Positions 1 through 9,730 of a DNA stretch of 20,378 nt are shown in pieces (within the stretch, counting starts at the first letter, position 1; every line of letters starts with the position of its first letter). Below the pieces are notes generated by a model. It searched no databases, was not told the DNA's origin, and saw only the letters and a list, made by a program, of their open reading frames with translations. The stretch is from DATGYC01 sp035298385 (GTDB lineage: Bacteria > Bacillota > Sulfobacillia > Symbiobacteriales > Symbiobacteriaceae), in assembly GCA_035298385.1 (NCBI GenBank), contig DATGYC010000026.1, positions 1-20,378 on the forward strand, written 5' to 3'. The position numbers were made by a program, and so were the translations under genes.

Positions 1-2
1 TC

Positions 3-608
3 ATCCAGACGAAGATCATGAACGAGGGCTGGGCCTCCTTCTGGCACAACCGGATCATGCGGGAGCTCGATCTGACCGATGATGAGTTCATCGAGTTCGG
101 CAAGCTCCACTGCGGGGTCTGCGTCCCCGGTCGCTCCTCGATCAACCCCTACTACGTGGGGCTCAAGATCTTTGAGGACATCGAGAAGCGATTCGGCCGG
201 GAGAAGATCTTTGAGGTCCGGGAGATGGAGAACGACGTCTCCTTCATCCGGAACTACCTGACCGAGGAGCTCTGCGAAGAGCTCGACCTCTTCGTCTTCA
301 AGCTGGAGGAGGACGCCTGGACGATCACCGACAAGCAGTGGGAGAAGGTCCGCAACACCATCTGCGAGTCGATGACCAACTTTGGCCAGCCCTACATCAC
401 GGTCGAGGATGGCGACTTCCACGGGCGCCGGGAGCTCCTCCTGAAGCATCACCACGATGGGCGGGACCTGGATGCAGCCTATGCGGACCGGACCCTGCGG
501 TACGTGGTCCAGCTCTGGGGGCGCCCGGTCCACATCCGCTCGGAGCAGGAGGGGAAGGGCCTGCTGCTCTCCTGCGACGGGGAGAAGACGAGCCAGACGT
601 GGGAGTAG
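3..608 (+). CDS. spoVR: SpoVR family protein, C-terminal part (5' end outside the window)
   Basis: The reading frame is already open at the left edge (codons for I-Q-T-K-I before the first Met), so the gene begins upstream and only about the last 200 residues are present. The run K-I-M-N-E-G-W-A-S-F-W-H is the signature of SpoVR-family proteins, and the following H-C-G-V-C-V-P-G and N-P-Y-Y-V-G-L-K segments also fit. In Bacillus subtilis SpoVR is involved in spore cortex formation, but homologues occur in non-sporulating bacteria and the biochemical role is unsettled. Codon use matches the neighbouring genes and the frame is intact to the TAG stop. A GC-rich hairpin starts three bases after the stop, so this is the last gene of its transcript. 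The family call is secure; a sporulation role in this organism is inference. Confidence 0.9.
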   Translation: MQTKIMNEGWASFWHNRIMRELDLTDDEFIEFGKLHCGVCVPGRSSINPYYVGLKIFEDIEKRFGREKIFEVREMENDVSFIRNYLTEELCEELDLFVFKLEEDAWTITDKQWEKVRNTICESMTNFGQPYITVEDGDFHGRRELLLKHHHDGRDLDAAYADRTLRYVVQLWGRPVHIRSEQEGKGLLLSCDGEKTSQTWE

Positions 609-611
609 TGA

Positions 612-650
612 GAGGGCCCTCGGCACGATGCCGAGGGCCTCTGTCTATTC
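612..650 (+). terminator. Intrinsic terminator after the SpoVR-family gene
   Basis: Inverted repeat GAGGGCCCTCGGCA (612-625) / TGCCGAGGGCCTC (629-641) with one bulged G and a 3-nt loop. The following tail (TGTCTATTC) is only moderately T-rich. Confidence 0.7.
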
Positions 651-741
651 GCGGAATAGAGGTCGGATTTCGAACGTACCTATAGGTGGGCCGTCCTAGA
701 TTTCTTTGCAATTCACTCTGTACGACGGGCGCCCGCCGGAC

Positions 742-747
742 TAGAAT
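742..747 (+). promoter_or_regulatory. Possible -10 element (TAGAAT) for the DUF2500-like gene
   Basis: TAGAAT lies 38 bp before the start codon in a 175-bp gap following a terminator, so a promoter is expected here. No convincing -35 is visible, and the TG dinucleotide of an extended -10 is absent. A short direct repeat GTGACCTAT (756-764 and 775-783) follows it and ends next to the start codon. Confidence 0.3.
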
Positions 748-785
748 GGTCTGTGTGACCTATATCATTAGGAAGTGACCTATTC

Positions 786-1124
786 ATGCTCGGCTGGATC
801 AGCGACGGGTTACAGCTGTTCACAGGGATCGGTGTCGGCCTTGTCCTTCTGTTTGCACTGTACGGCTTAGTACGAAGCCTCGGCCATAGCAGGCATGTGA
901 AGTTGCGGGCCCGGGTTGTAATGAAGGAGCGGCAGGAGCTGGTGCCAGTCGGCCCAACGGCGACGGGCGCCCCGATCATCCGCCACGTGATCTACGCAGA
1001 GGCGTCGGGGAAGCGCTACCACATGACCGTACCGGCGGAGATCTGGGCCGAGCTGAACGAGGGACAGGAGGCGCTCCTGCAGACGGAGGCGAAGCGCCAC
1101 GTTACAGGCTTCCGTTCCGTATAG
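786..1124 (+). CDS. Small membrane protein, DUF2500-like
   Basis: 112 residues. One hydrophobic segment (about residues 8-30, ending R-S-L-G-H-S-R) is followed by a soluble beta-rich tail of about 80 residues. The tail has the pattern of DUF2500/YhhM-type proteins: an R-A-R-V-V strand, a variable loop, then V-I-Y-A-E-A-S-G-K-R-Y-H-M-T-V-P, then E-L-N-E-G-Q-E-A-L-L and a terminal F-R-S-V. That resemblance was judged by eye. Members are small one-pass membrane proteins of unknown function, so none is assigned. The ATG has a modest Shine-Dalgarno (AGGAAG, 10 nt upstream). The gene stands alone between two terminators and probably forms a single-gene transcript. Confidence 0.65.
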   Translation: MLGWISDGLQLFTGIGVGLVLLFALYGLVRSLGHSRHVKLRARVVMKERQELVPVGPTATGAPIIRHVIYAEASGKRYHMTVPAEIWAELNEGQEALLQTEAKRHVTGFRSV

Positions 1125-1133
1125 ACAGCAAAG

Positions 1134-1180
1134 AAGAAGGGCGACTGTGCAGATGTGCAGTCGCCCTTCTTGCTGTTTTA
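1134..1180 (+). terminator. Intrinsic terminator after the DUF2500-like gene
   Basis: Perfect 14-bp stem AAGAAGGGCGACTG (1134-1147) / CAGTCGCCCTTCTT (1158-1171), a 10-nt loop, then GCTGTTTTA. The A-rich left arm makes it a plausible bidirectional terminator, although the next gene is also on the + strand. Confidence 0.85.
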
Positions 1181-1321
1181 CCAGCTACCACCGATGCCGG
1201 TCAGCCGCTCAGGGGTGCCCATCGTCATGCACAAGGCGAGCAAAACGACGAGGAACCTCAGAGCAGTACGCCGCCTAAATCCAGCCCCTCAATCATCATT
1301 TCTCCGCACTATTGACATCTG

Positions 1322-1330
1322 TGTTATGAT
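1322..1330 (+). promoter_or_regulatory. Extended -10 promoter for nifJ
   Basis: TGTTATGAT fits the extended -10 form TGnTATAAT with one mismatch, in an AT-rich pocket. A TTGACA at 1312-1317 is only 7 bp upstream, too close to serve as its -35. A start near 1337 is predicted. The same TGnTAnnAT form recurs before four other genes in this window. Confidence 0.5.
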
Positions 1331-1491
1331 AAAAGGTTTGCTAATCGGGGCCATCTCCGGTTGACGCACTACTCCGTACCGGTCGAGACCCTATCAGAAC
1401 TGATGCCGGATCGGTCATCCGTTTGATTATCCCTCAAGTCGCAACGTTGTAACATGGTAGTGAGATGGCTCACACTTATTGCCATCCCTTC

Positions 1492-1505
1492 TGGGAGGGG
1501 TACTC
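1492..1505 (+). promoter_or_regulatory. Ribosome binding site that sets the nifJ start
   Basis: GGGAGGGG (1493-1500) is 5 nt before ATG 1506. This favours that ATG over the in-frame TTG at 1479, which lies upstream of the Shine-Dalgarno and would encode it. Confidence 0.8.
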
Positions 1506-5084
<3,579 letters not shown>

Positions 5085-5146
5085 GTATCGGCTTGTGTCG
5101 GCTGAGCCCGATGGTATGTGGGGTTGGGTTTGGTCGATCTAGCATA

Positions 5147-5188
5147 GAAGGGCTTCCCTGCCGGTTGGCGGGGAGGCCCTTCGTTTTT
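5147..5188 (+). terminator. Intrinsic terminator after nifJ
   Basis: A 16-bp stem (5147-5162 with 5167-5182) containing two G-U pairs, a GGTT loop, then G and five Ts. It is the most canonical terminator in the window. Confidence 0.9.
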
Positions 5189-5320
5189 GGGGTACAGCTC
5201 GGTGACAGCCGGGGTGCGGCTCGGTGACAGCTGGGGTACAGCTCGGTGACAGCTAGGATACGGCTCGGTGACAGCTGGGGTACAGCTCGGTGACAGCTGG
5301 GGTACAGTTCGGTGATGGCA
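5189..5320. repeat. Six-copy 22-bp tandem repeat, each unit built of two 11-bp halves
   Basis: Six exact 22-bp periods: 5189-5210, 5211-5232, 5233-5254, 5255-5276, 5277-5298 and 5299-5320. The consensus unit is GGGGTACAGCT followed by CGGTGACAGCT. These two 11-mers agree at 8 of 11 positions, so ACAGCT or a close variant recurs about every 11 bp. Copies 3 and 5 match the consensus exactly, copy 1 differs by one base, copies 2 and 4 carry a few changes, and copy 6 is degraded at its end. The array begins directly after the T-tract of the nifJ terminator and stops 60 bp before the convergent phosphatase gene. No frame through it looks coding. Confidence 0.95.
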
Positions 5321-5380
5321 CCCGGGGGCCAGCTTCGGTCAGTCAGGCGAGGATCGAGGCCTCTTTCGGATCGAGGGGGG

Positions 5381-5923
5381 TTACGTAGCGGGGGACTCCG
5401 TCAGCCAGCGCCGGACCGCTGCCTCCTGCGCCGGCAGGGGCTTGAGGATCGGGCGCCCCTCCCGCAGGGTGGCCAGGGCGACCTCGTAGGTCGTCTTATG
5501 CTTACGGGCCCACCAGGCGATCAGGATCGCTGCGGTCCGCTCCATCCCAGCCCGACAGTGGACGTAGAGCCCGGTCCGGCCCTCTGCCAGCACCCCGTCG
5601 ATGAACTGGACCGCCGCCTGCAGGTCAGCGGGAAGAGGGGCGCCCATGTCGGTGATCGGTAGGTGAAGCCGGGTGAGGCCGGCCTGCTCGATCGACGCCA
5701 GGGCCGCCTGGCCGAAGCGTGGGGGCGCCCATTCGTGCGCTTCTCGCAGGTCCAGGATGTGCGTCACCCCGGCGCTCTGGAGGTTCTCGATGTCGATCGC
5801 CGTCAGCGGGTTTCGCCCGGCCCAAAGACGGGGGGCGACTCGGTCGTATTGGAATGGCGGGAGGGTGGCCGTTGCATAGAGGTCGTGATGCTGCTGAAGC
5901 CGGAGCGCTTTACTTTCGAACAA
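5381..5923 (-). CDS. Dual-specificity / tyrosine-type protein phosphatase
   Basis: 180 residues, one cytoplasmic domain. The active-site loop H-C-R-A-G-M-E-R-T (C123 to R129) is the Cx5R signature of cysteine phosphatases, in the HCxAGxxRT form of dual-specificity enzymes. D92 in L-P-I-T-D is the likely general acid, about 31 residues earlier as expected. The early motif V-A-P-R-L-W-A-G-R and the strand V-T-H-I-L-D-L-R also fit the fold. The substrate cannot be read from sequence; phosphoprotein, lipid or nucleotide phosphates are all possible in this family. The start is TTG, chosen because AGGAGG lies 7 nt upstream. An extended -10 element is centred about 40 bp upstream. The gene is apparently transcribed alone, convergent with nifJ. 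Confidence 0.88.
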   Translation of the reverse strand: MFESKALRLQQHHDLYATATLPPFQYDRVAPRLWAGRNPLTAIDIENLQSAGVTHILDLREAHEWAPPRFGQAALASIEQAGLTRLHLPITDMGAPLPADLQAAVQFIDGVLAEGRTGLYVHCRAGMERTAAILIAWWARKHKTTYEVALATLREGRPILKPLPAQEAAVRRWLTESPAT

Positions 5924-5938
5924 AGCTCTGCCTCCTGT
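5924..5938 (-). promoter_or_regulatory. Ribosome binding site supporting a TTG start
   Basis: On the - strand, AGGAGG followed by CAGAGCT and TTG gives ideal spacing. No ATG or GTG start near it is as well supported. Confidence 0.7.
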
Positions 5939-5958
5939 GAACAGTAAGACCTATCACC

Positions 5959-5967
5959 ATCATACCA
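5959..5967 (-). promoter_or_regulatory. Extended -10 promoter for the phosphatase gene
   Basis: The - strand reads TGGTATGAT, an extended -10 with one mismatch from TGnTATAAT, 36 bp before the TTG start. No good -35 is present. Confidence 0.5.
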
Positions 5968-6044
5968 AAGGATGAGTGGCACCACGACTGCGGCGGCGGG
6001 CCGAAGACTGTAGCCTCCCCAAGAAGCCCGCAGAGCCTAACCAA

Positions 6045-6083
6045 GAAAAATAAAATCCGGCCCTGGGGCGAAGCCACAGGGCC
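6045..6083 (-). terminator. Intrinsic terminator downstream of the 6231-7415 gene
   Basis: Read on the - strand, GGCCCTGTGG / CCCCAGGGCC (6059-6083, one mismatch or bulge) around a TTCG-type loop is followed by an A/T-rich tail with runs of four and five Ts (6045-6056). It lies about 150 bp past the stop codon, so the gene would carry a long, structured 3' untranslated region. Confidence 0.75.
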
Positions 6084-6088
6084 TTCCT

Positions 6089-6140
6089 TACGTAACGCCC
6101 CGGGCGCCCTCGATGGGTGCCGGGGGCGAACCGTTACGTA
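6089..6140. repeat. Long imperfect inverted repeat (hairpin) in the spacer
   Basis: Outer arms TACGTAACG (6089-6097) and CGTTACGTA (6132-6140) are perfect complements. Directly inside are GC-rich arms of 13 nt (6097-6109 with 6115-6127, one mismatch and one G-U) closing on a 5-nt loop. A short unpaired segment (GAAC) sits on one side only. No T-tract follows, so this is not a simple terminator. Confidence 0.8.
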
Positions 6141-6174
6141 TTAGGGGGGTGGTGACCCCGGCGCCCGGAGCGCG

Positions 6175-6220
6175 GCGCCACAAACCACAGCGCCACAAAC
6201 CACAGCGCCACCAAACCACA
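6175..6220. repeat. Three-copy 15-bp tandem repeat
   Basis: GCGCCACAAACCACA occurs at 6175-6189 and 6190-6204, and again with one inserted C at 6205-6220. It begins 11 bp beyond the stop codon of the - strand gene, so it would be transcribed in that gene's 3' untranslated region as TGTGGTTTGTGGCGC units. Confidence 0.9.
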
Positions 6221-6230
6221 GCCGAAGGAA

Positions 6231-7415
6231 CTACTCCTTCTCCCCCGCCAGCCAGCGAGTGACCTGATCGACCGCCACCGGCTTGATCTGCAGCGCCAGG
6301 TCCTTGCCCACCTGCACCTTCGCCCGCTCCGGCACCCGGAAGAGGATGTAGGTCTCGTCTCCCGCCGTCACCTGCCGGAAGTTCTCCAGATCGCCCGGCG
6401 TCAGCGTCACCGTGATCTCCCCCGCCTGCATCTTCAGCTTCGTCGGCTTGTACGTCTCGCCGTCGCCAAAGAGTGAGTCAAAGGAAGGCCGGTACTCCAG
6501 CCCGCCAAAGGAGGACTCCCAGCGAGCCTGGAAGCCCAACCGGTCGATCCCGTGACCGACCGCCTTCTCGACCGCCACCGCCACCGACTCGGCCGAGAGA
6601 CCATTCGCGGCCTCCTCGACCAACTGCTTCTCCATCTTGGCGAAGAGGTCGTGCGGGACGTCGCCACCGCTTGACTGCTCCGTGATCATCCGGACCAGGG
6701 CGGCGCCCTCCCGGCGGGGCGGCAGGCGCCGGCTCGCCTCCAGGGCGTTGAACCAGGCTGCTGCACCCGAGGCGGCGTAGACCAGCATGTCGGCCATCTC
6801 TCGGCCGTCATCATCCAGGCAGGGGAAGAGGACCGCCCGGGCGACGTTCGCCCGCTTGATCACGTTGGTCAGGAGCTGCGTGATGAACCGGGAACGGCCC
6901 TCGTCAAAGCGAGACTCCTCCCGGTCGTCCAAATCGACAACAGTGGCAAAGCTAAAGGGGATCGGCTCGGCGCCCATCGCTGGCGTGATCGTGAACTTCA
7001 GGACCGCCACCAGGTGGTTGGAGATCGCCCCGGATGCCATCACCTTGTAGGCCAGGATGTTGCCCCACTCAGTCATCTCGTCCGGCTTGACGTTCTGCAG
7101 ATCGCGGATCGCCTCCAGCACCTCGACGGCCGGGCGATTGCGGGTCCGGTCATACTCCGGGGAGGCGACCTTGAGGACCGAGAGGACGTCGCCGGTATAG
7201 GTACAGGGGAAGTTGACCTCGCCAAGCGTCCCCTCGATCATGCCGTAGAGATGGCCCTCCAGGACGGACCGAACCGCCCCGTCGACCTCCTCCCACGGGA
7301 GCGTCTCGGCATGGAAGAGCCGCTTCTGCTCCTCTTCCTTCTTGATGTGACCCAGGTAGGCGTGGGTGATCCGCAGGTTCCCCTCGCCGGCCACTTGTTG
7401 CAGCTTCTGAAGCAT
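6231..7415 (-). CDS. Uncharacterised protein, possibly DUF3900-like
   Basis: 394 residues, soluble, with no signal peptide or membrane segment. I do not recognise it with confidence. The overall plan is an N-terminal alpha/beta region, a central L-V-A-V-L-K-F-T-I-T strand followed by a charged helical stretch, and a C-terminal K-L-K-M-Q-A-G-E-I-T-V-T-L sheet region. This faintly recalls the Bacillus DUF3900 family and, more distantly, nucleoid-associated NdpA-type proteins, but no diagnostic motif is present. The ATG has AGGAGG 10 nt upstream and an extended -10 (TGGTAAAAT) about 60 bp upstream. It is divergent from the gene at 7543 across a 127-bp gap, so the two may be co-regulated. Codon use is like its neighbours. 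Confidence 0.85.
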   Translation of the reverse strand: MLQKLQQVAGEGNLRITHAYLGHIKKEEEQKRLFHAETLPWEEVDGAVRSVLEGHLYGMIEGTLGEVNFPCTYTGDVLSVLKVASPEYDRTRNRPAVEVLEAIRDLQNVKPDEMTEWGNILAYKVMASGAISNHLVAVLKFTITPAMGAEPIPFSFATVVDLDDREESRFDEGRSRFITQLLTNVIKRANVARAVLFPCLDDDGREMADMLVYAASGAAAWFNALEASRRLPPRREGAALVRMITEQSSGGDVPHDLFAKMEKQLVEEAANGLSAESVAVAVEKAVGHGIDRLGFQARWESSFGGLEYRPSFDSLFGDGETYKPTKLKMQAGEITVTLTPGDLENFRQVTAGDETYILFRVPERAKVQVGKDLALQIKPVAVDQVTRWLAGEKE

Positions 7416-7474
7416 TGGTGGAAAGCCTCCTTGGCGCCCACGTCAGGGGGTGGGCGATCAGCCAGTTCATCATC

Positions 7475-7483
7475 ATTTTACCA
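7475..7483 (-). promoter_or_regulatory. Extended -10 promoter for the 6231-7415 gene
   Basis: The - strand reads TGGTAAAAT, matching TGnTAnnAT, 60 bp before the ATG in the short divergent intergenic region. No clear -35 is seen. Confidence 0.5.
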
Positions 7484-7542
7484 GAGTTCTACAGGAGTTC
7501 GCGTCCGGTACGCCTAAATAAGATAGGCAAGGATCTTATACC

Positions 7543-8748
7543 ATGATTCGACGCGTTCCGTTGGTTGAAGGAGGGTGGATTGAAGTGGCCCTTGACCTAA
7601 TGATTCGCGGGACTGGCTCGAACCGGACCCCGGATGAGCATGTAGGGGCGCTCCCGGCTGAGTACCAAGGCTGGAAGGTCTTCCTCTACGGGAAGCCGCT
7701 CGCCCAGACCGCCTACCCGGCGACGACCGACCTGAGCGAACTGGCCGGTTGGATCGAAGCGGCGGGCGAGGCGGACCTGGTGCTCTACGGTGATGACGCC
7801 CTGTTCCGCATTGTGGAGCCCGAGGCCGTCGGCACCATCTGGGTGACGATGGGGGCTGACCGCGACGGCGTGCGCGAGGTCTGGCGCCTGCGTCAGCAGT
7901 ACGCCTGGCTGGCTAAGAAGAAGCTCGCCCTACTGGTTGAGCCGACCGAGAACGGCGACCGCCCGGATGCCGAGCGGCTGATGCGCCTCACGCGTGCGGT
8001 GCAGGTCCTCTCGTTCCCCGCTGGTCCGGCGTTGGCCGGTCCGGCCTGGGCTTCGGCGCCGGAGGAGAACCTCCCCGCCCCGGTCGAGGAGTTCAGCGCT
8101 GCCCCCGAGGGCGACGAGTCGGCGCCCGCTTGGACGGCGACCACCGATGCAGCCCCGGCGCCCGCCTGGGCGGAGCCCGCCACTGCAGAACCCGCCTCTG
8201 CCTGGACGGAGCCTGCCACCGTAGAGCCCACCCCGGCGGAGGACGGTCTGTCGGCGGCTGAATTCGCCGCACTGACTGAACCGGTCCCGGCAGCCACCCA
8301 AGCCCCTGCGAACGAGTCCGCGGCCCCCGTTGCTGATGAGCTGCCTGTCGCCGAGAGCCACGCTCCGGTGACCGAATCCGCTCAGGCTGACGAGGTTGAG
8401 CCGCATCTCTCCTATGCTACCCCATCAACGTCAATCGAAAGAGGAGCGGATCTAACCATGACGACCCCGCAGGCCGAACAGGCGATTCTGCAGCGCTATG
8501 CCCTCGTCCGTGAGCGCCGTACCACCACCGCCCGTGTCCAGGAGGTTGACGCGATTATCAAGGGTCTCCTGAAGGAGATCTTCGTCTCCCGCCCGGAGAA
8601 CGGCATCGACGCCGCCGCCGAGTTCGAGGTCAACACCAAGAAGCTGGCGGAGGTCTCGGCGGAGTTCGCGCAGCTCACCCGCTCGATGGCTCGCATCGAG
8701 GAGGAGATGGCCAAGCTGGCCTGGCTGAAGGACGAGCTGGAGATCTAA
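7543..8748 (+). CDS. Uncharacterised three-part protein with a Pro/Ala/Glu-rich linker and C-terminal coiled coil
   Basis: 401 residues in three zones. Residues 1-165 form an unrecognised alpha/beta domain (G-W-K-V-F-L-Y-G-K, A-D-L-V-L-Y-G-D-D, K-K-L-A-L-L-V-E). Residues 166-300 are low-complexity and Pro/Ala/Glu-rich, with degenerate repeats of an A-W-x-E-P-A-T type. Residues 306-401 are highly charged and helical (I-E-E-E-M-A-K-L and similar), predicted as a coiled coil. There is no signal peptide, so it is probably cytoplasmic. The ATG has AAGGAT about 9 nt upstream. Residues about 290-305 use codons rare here (CCA, TCA, AGA, GGA, CTA) just before M306, which has its own Shine-Dalgarno, so the last 96 residues may also be made separately or may once have been a separate gene. 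Function unknown. Confidence 0.8.
   Translation: MIRRVPLVEGGWIEVALDLMIRGTGSNRTPDEHVGALPAEYQGWKVFLYGKPLAQTAYPATTDLSELAGWIEAAGEADLVLYGDDALFRIVEPEAVGTIWVTMGADRDGVREVWRLRQQYAWLAKKKLALLVEPTENGDRPDAERLMRLTRAVQVLSFPAGPALAGPAWASAPEENLPAPVEEFSAAPEGDESAPAWTATTDAAPAPAWAEPATAEPASAWTEPATVEPTPAEDGLSAAEFAALTEPVPAATQAPANESAAPVADELPVAESHAPVTESAQADEVEPHLSYATPSTSIERGADLTMTTPQAEQAILQRYALVRERRTTTARVQEVDAIIKGLLKEIFVSRPENGIDAAAEFEVNTKKLAEVSAEFAQLTRSMARIEEEMAKLAWLKDELEI
8438..8460 (+). promoter_or_regulatory. Internal ribosome binding site and in-frame ATG (residue 306)
   Basis: AAAGAGGAG (8438-8446) lies 11 nt before ATG 8458 inside the 7543-8748 frame. Translation from here would give a 96-residue coiled-coil protein. 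The preceding 50 bp look more like intergenic DNA than like the flanking coding sequence. Confidence 0.45.
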
Positions 8749-8764
8749 TCGCGCACAAACAGAT

Positions 8765-8800
8765 GCCCCCACCCGCTGTGCGTCGGGTGGGGGCTCTTTT
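8765..8800 (+). terminator. Intrinsic terminator after the 7543-8748 gene
   Basis: Perfect 11-bp stem GCCCCCACCCG (8765-8775) / CGGGTGGGGGC (8784-8794), an 8-nt loop, then TCTTTT. It sits 3 bp before the end of the convergent hydrolase gene and could serve both strands. Confidence 0.88.
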
Positions 8801-8802
8801 GC

Positions 8803-9675
8803 TTAGTGAACCGCCAGCGTCTCGGTCAGCCAGGCTGCTGCATCCTGCATCGCTTGGCCGTGCCGGTAGAGGAAGTGGCCCTGACCGGGGTAGGTGATCC
8901 GCGTGACGGGCCCGCCCAACGCTGCTGCGAGTGCGGCCGACTCTCGGGGCGCCACGGCCGCGTCGGCCTCGCCGTGCAGGATCAGGACCGGTACCTTCAC
9001 CTGGCCCGCGACGGCGCCCGGGTTGTAGGCGGTGTGCTGCAGGAAGCGGACTAGGTTGGAGGTGATCTGCTTGCCCCCAACCTCCGTGACGGTGTAGTGT
9101 TCGCCCGCCTGGACCTTGGCGAGCAGGCCCATCATCTCCTGCTTCCACTGGCCGTGACGAATCTGAACGACCCGCTCCGAGAGGCCCTTCCGGGCGGCCA
9201 GTTCCCGCAGGTCATGCAGGTAGCGCTCCTCGGTCGGGTGGAAGGCGGGCGCCAGGAGAACCAGGGCGGTCAGCCGACCCTCGGCTGCTAGCTGGAGGGC
9301 GAACTGGGTTCCGTCGCCCCAGGCGATCCCGGCTACCTTGCCGACCTCCTGCTGGACGGCCAACATCTCCTGGACCGCCTTGGCATCATCGTACAAGGCC
9401 TCCCAGTCGGCCTCGTGGTACTCGCCGGAGGAGAGGCCACCGCCGCGCTGGTCGTAGGTCAGGGCGCCCAGCCCCGCCTTCGCCAGGGCGTGCGCCCACT
9501 GGACCGGCCAGTTCGGCTCCCGCCCTTCGTAGCGGGTGAGCGGGAGCGGGCCCGGTCCGCCGATGATGACGGCGGCGTTTACCTTCTGTTCCGGGGACGC
9601 CTCCTCCGGCAGAATTAGGTCGCCTGCTAGGCCATGGGTCTCGTTCGAAATCGAAACCGGATGGGTCTTCGCCAC
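8803..9675 (-). CDS. Alpha/beta-hydrolase-fold protein lacking the nucleophilic serine
   Basis: 290 residues, no signal peptide. The fold is recognisable: a G-G-P-G-P oxyanion-type loop near 39, the strand L-T-Y-D-Q-R-G-G-G-L-S-S-G near 73-84, a nucleophile-elbow region at 114-122, V-P-V-L-I-L-H-G-E-A-D with D238, and G-Q-G-H with H267. The elbow reads G116-I-A-W-G120, so the position normally held by Ser in GxSxG is Ala118 (codon GCC). The Asp and His positions are kept. The protein may therefore be non-catalytic or use another residue, or this may be a sequence error. The GTG start has AAGGAG 9 nt upstream, and a TGGTACAAT extended -10 lies 36 bp upstream. Many members of the fold are dienelactone hydrolases, esterases or acyl-transferring enzymes; the substrate is unknown. 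Confidence 0.85.
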   Translation of the reverse strand: MAKTHPVSISNETHGLAGDLILPEEASPEQKVNAAVIIGGPGPLPLTRYEGREPNWPVQWAHALAKAGLGALTYDQRGGGLSSGEYHEADWEALYDDAKAVQEMLAVQQEVGKVAGIAWGDGTQFALQLAAEGRLTALVLLAPAFHPTEERYLHDLRELAARKGLSERVVQIRHGQWKQEMMGLLAKVQAGEHYTVTEVGGKQITSNLVRFLQHTAYNPGAVAGQVKVPVLILHGEADAAVAPRESAALAAALGGPVTRITYPGQGHFLYRHGQAMQDAAAWLTETLAVH

Positions 9676-9710
9676 TATGTATCGCTCCTTGACATGAGTC
9701 TATCCGTCCG

Positions 9711-9719
9711 ATTGTACCA
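9711..9719 (-). promoter_or_regulatory. Extended -10 promoter for the hydrolase-fold gene
   Basis: The - strand reads TGGTACAAT (TGnTATAAT with one mismatch), 36 bp before the GTG start and just past the upstream gene's terminator. Confidence 0.55.
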
Positions 9720-9730
9720 CATGTAAGCAA

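Larger units (their letters stand above)
1181..1505 (+). other. Intergenic leader region upstream of nifJ; no gene seen
   Basis: This 325-bp stretch is less GC-rich than the surrounding genes. The one short open frame across it (1155-1364) overlaps the upstream terminator and lacks coding character. It contains the probable nifJ promoter (1322-1330) and therefore a 5' untranslated leader of about 170 nt. A second weak promoter-like pair (TTGATT 1423-1428, TGTAAC 1448-1453, spacer 19) lies nearer the gene. I could not fold the leader into a recognised riboswitch. Confidence 0.6.

Noticed and set aside
1312..1330. TTGACA and TATGAT read as one -35/-10 pair
   Set aside because: The spacer is only 7 bp; a functional pair needs about 16-19 bp. 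The -10 is better explained as an extended -10.
1155..1364. A 69-codon + strand open frame before nifJ
   Set aside because: It begins inside a terminator hairpin, has no ribosome binding site and ends in the promoter region.
1479..1505. TTG 1479 as the nifJ start
   Set aside because: It would put the Shine-Dalgarno inside the coding region, while ATG 1506 has ideal spacing and gives the normal N-terminus.
5189..5320. The 22-bp array as a CRISPR
   Set aside because: The units are directly adjacent with no unique spacers, and no cas genes are present.
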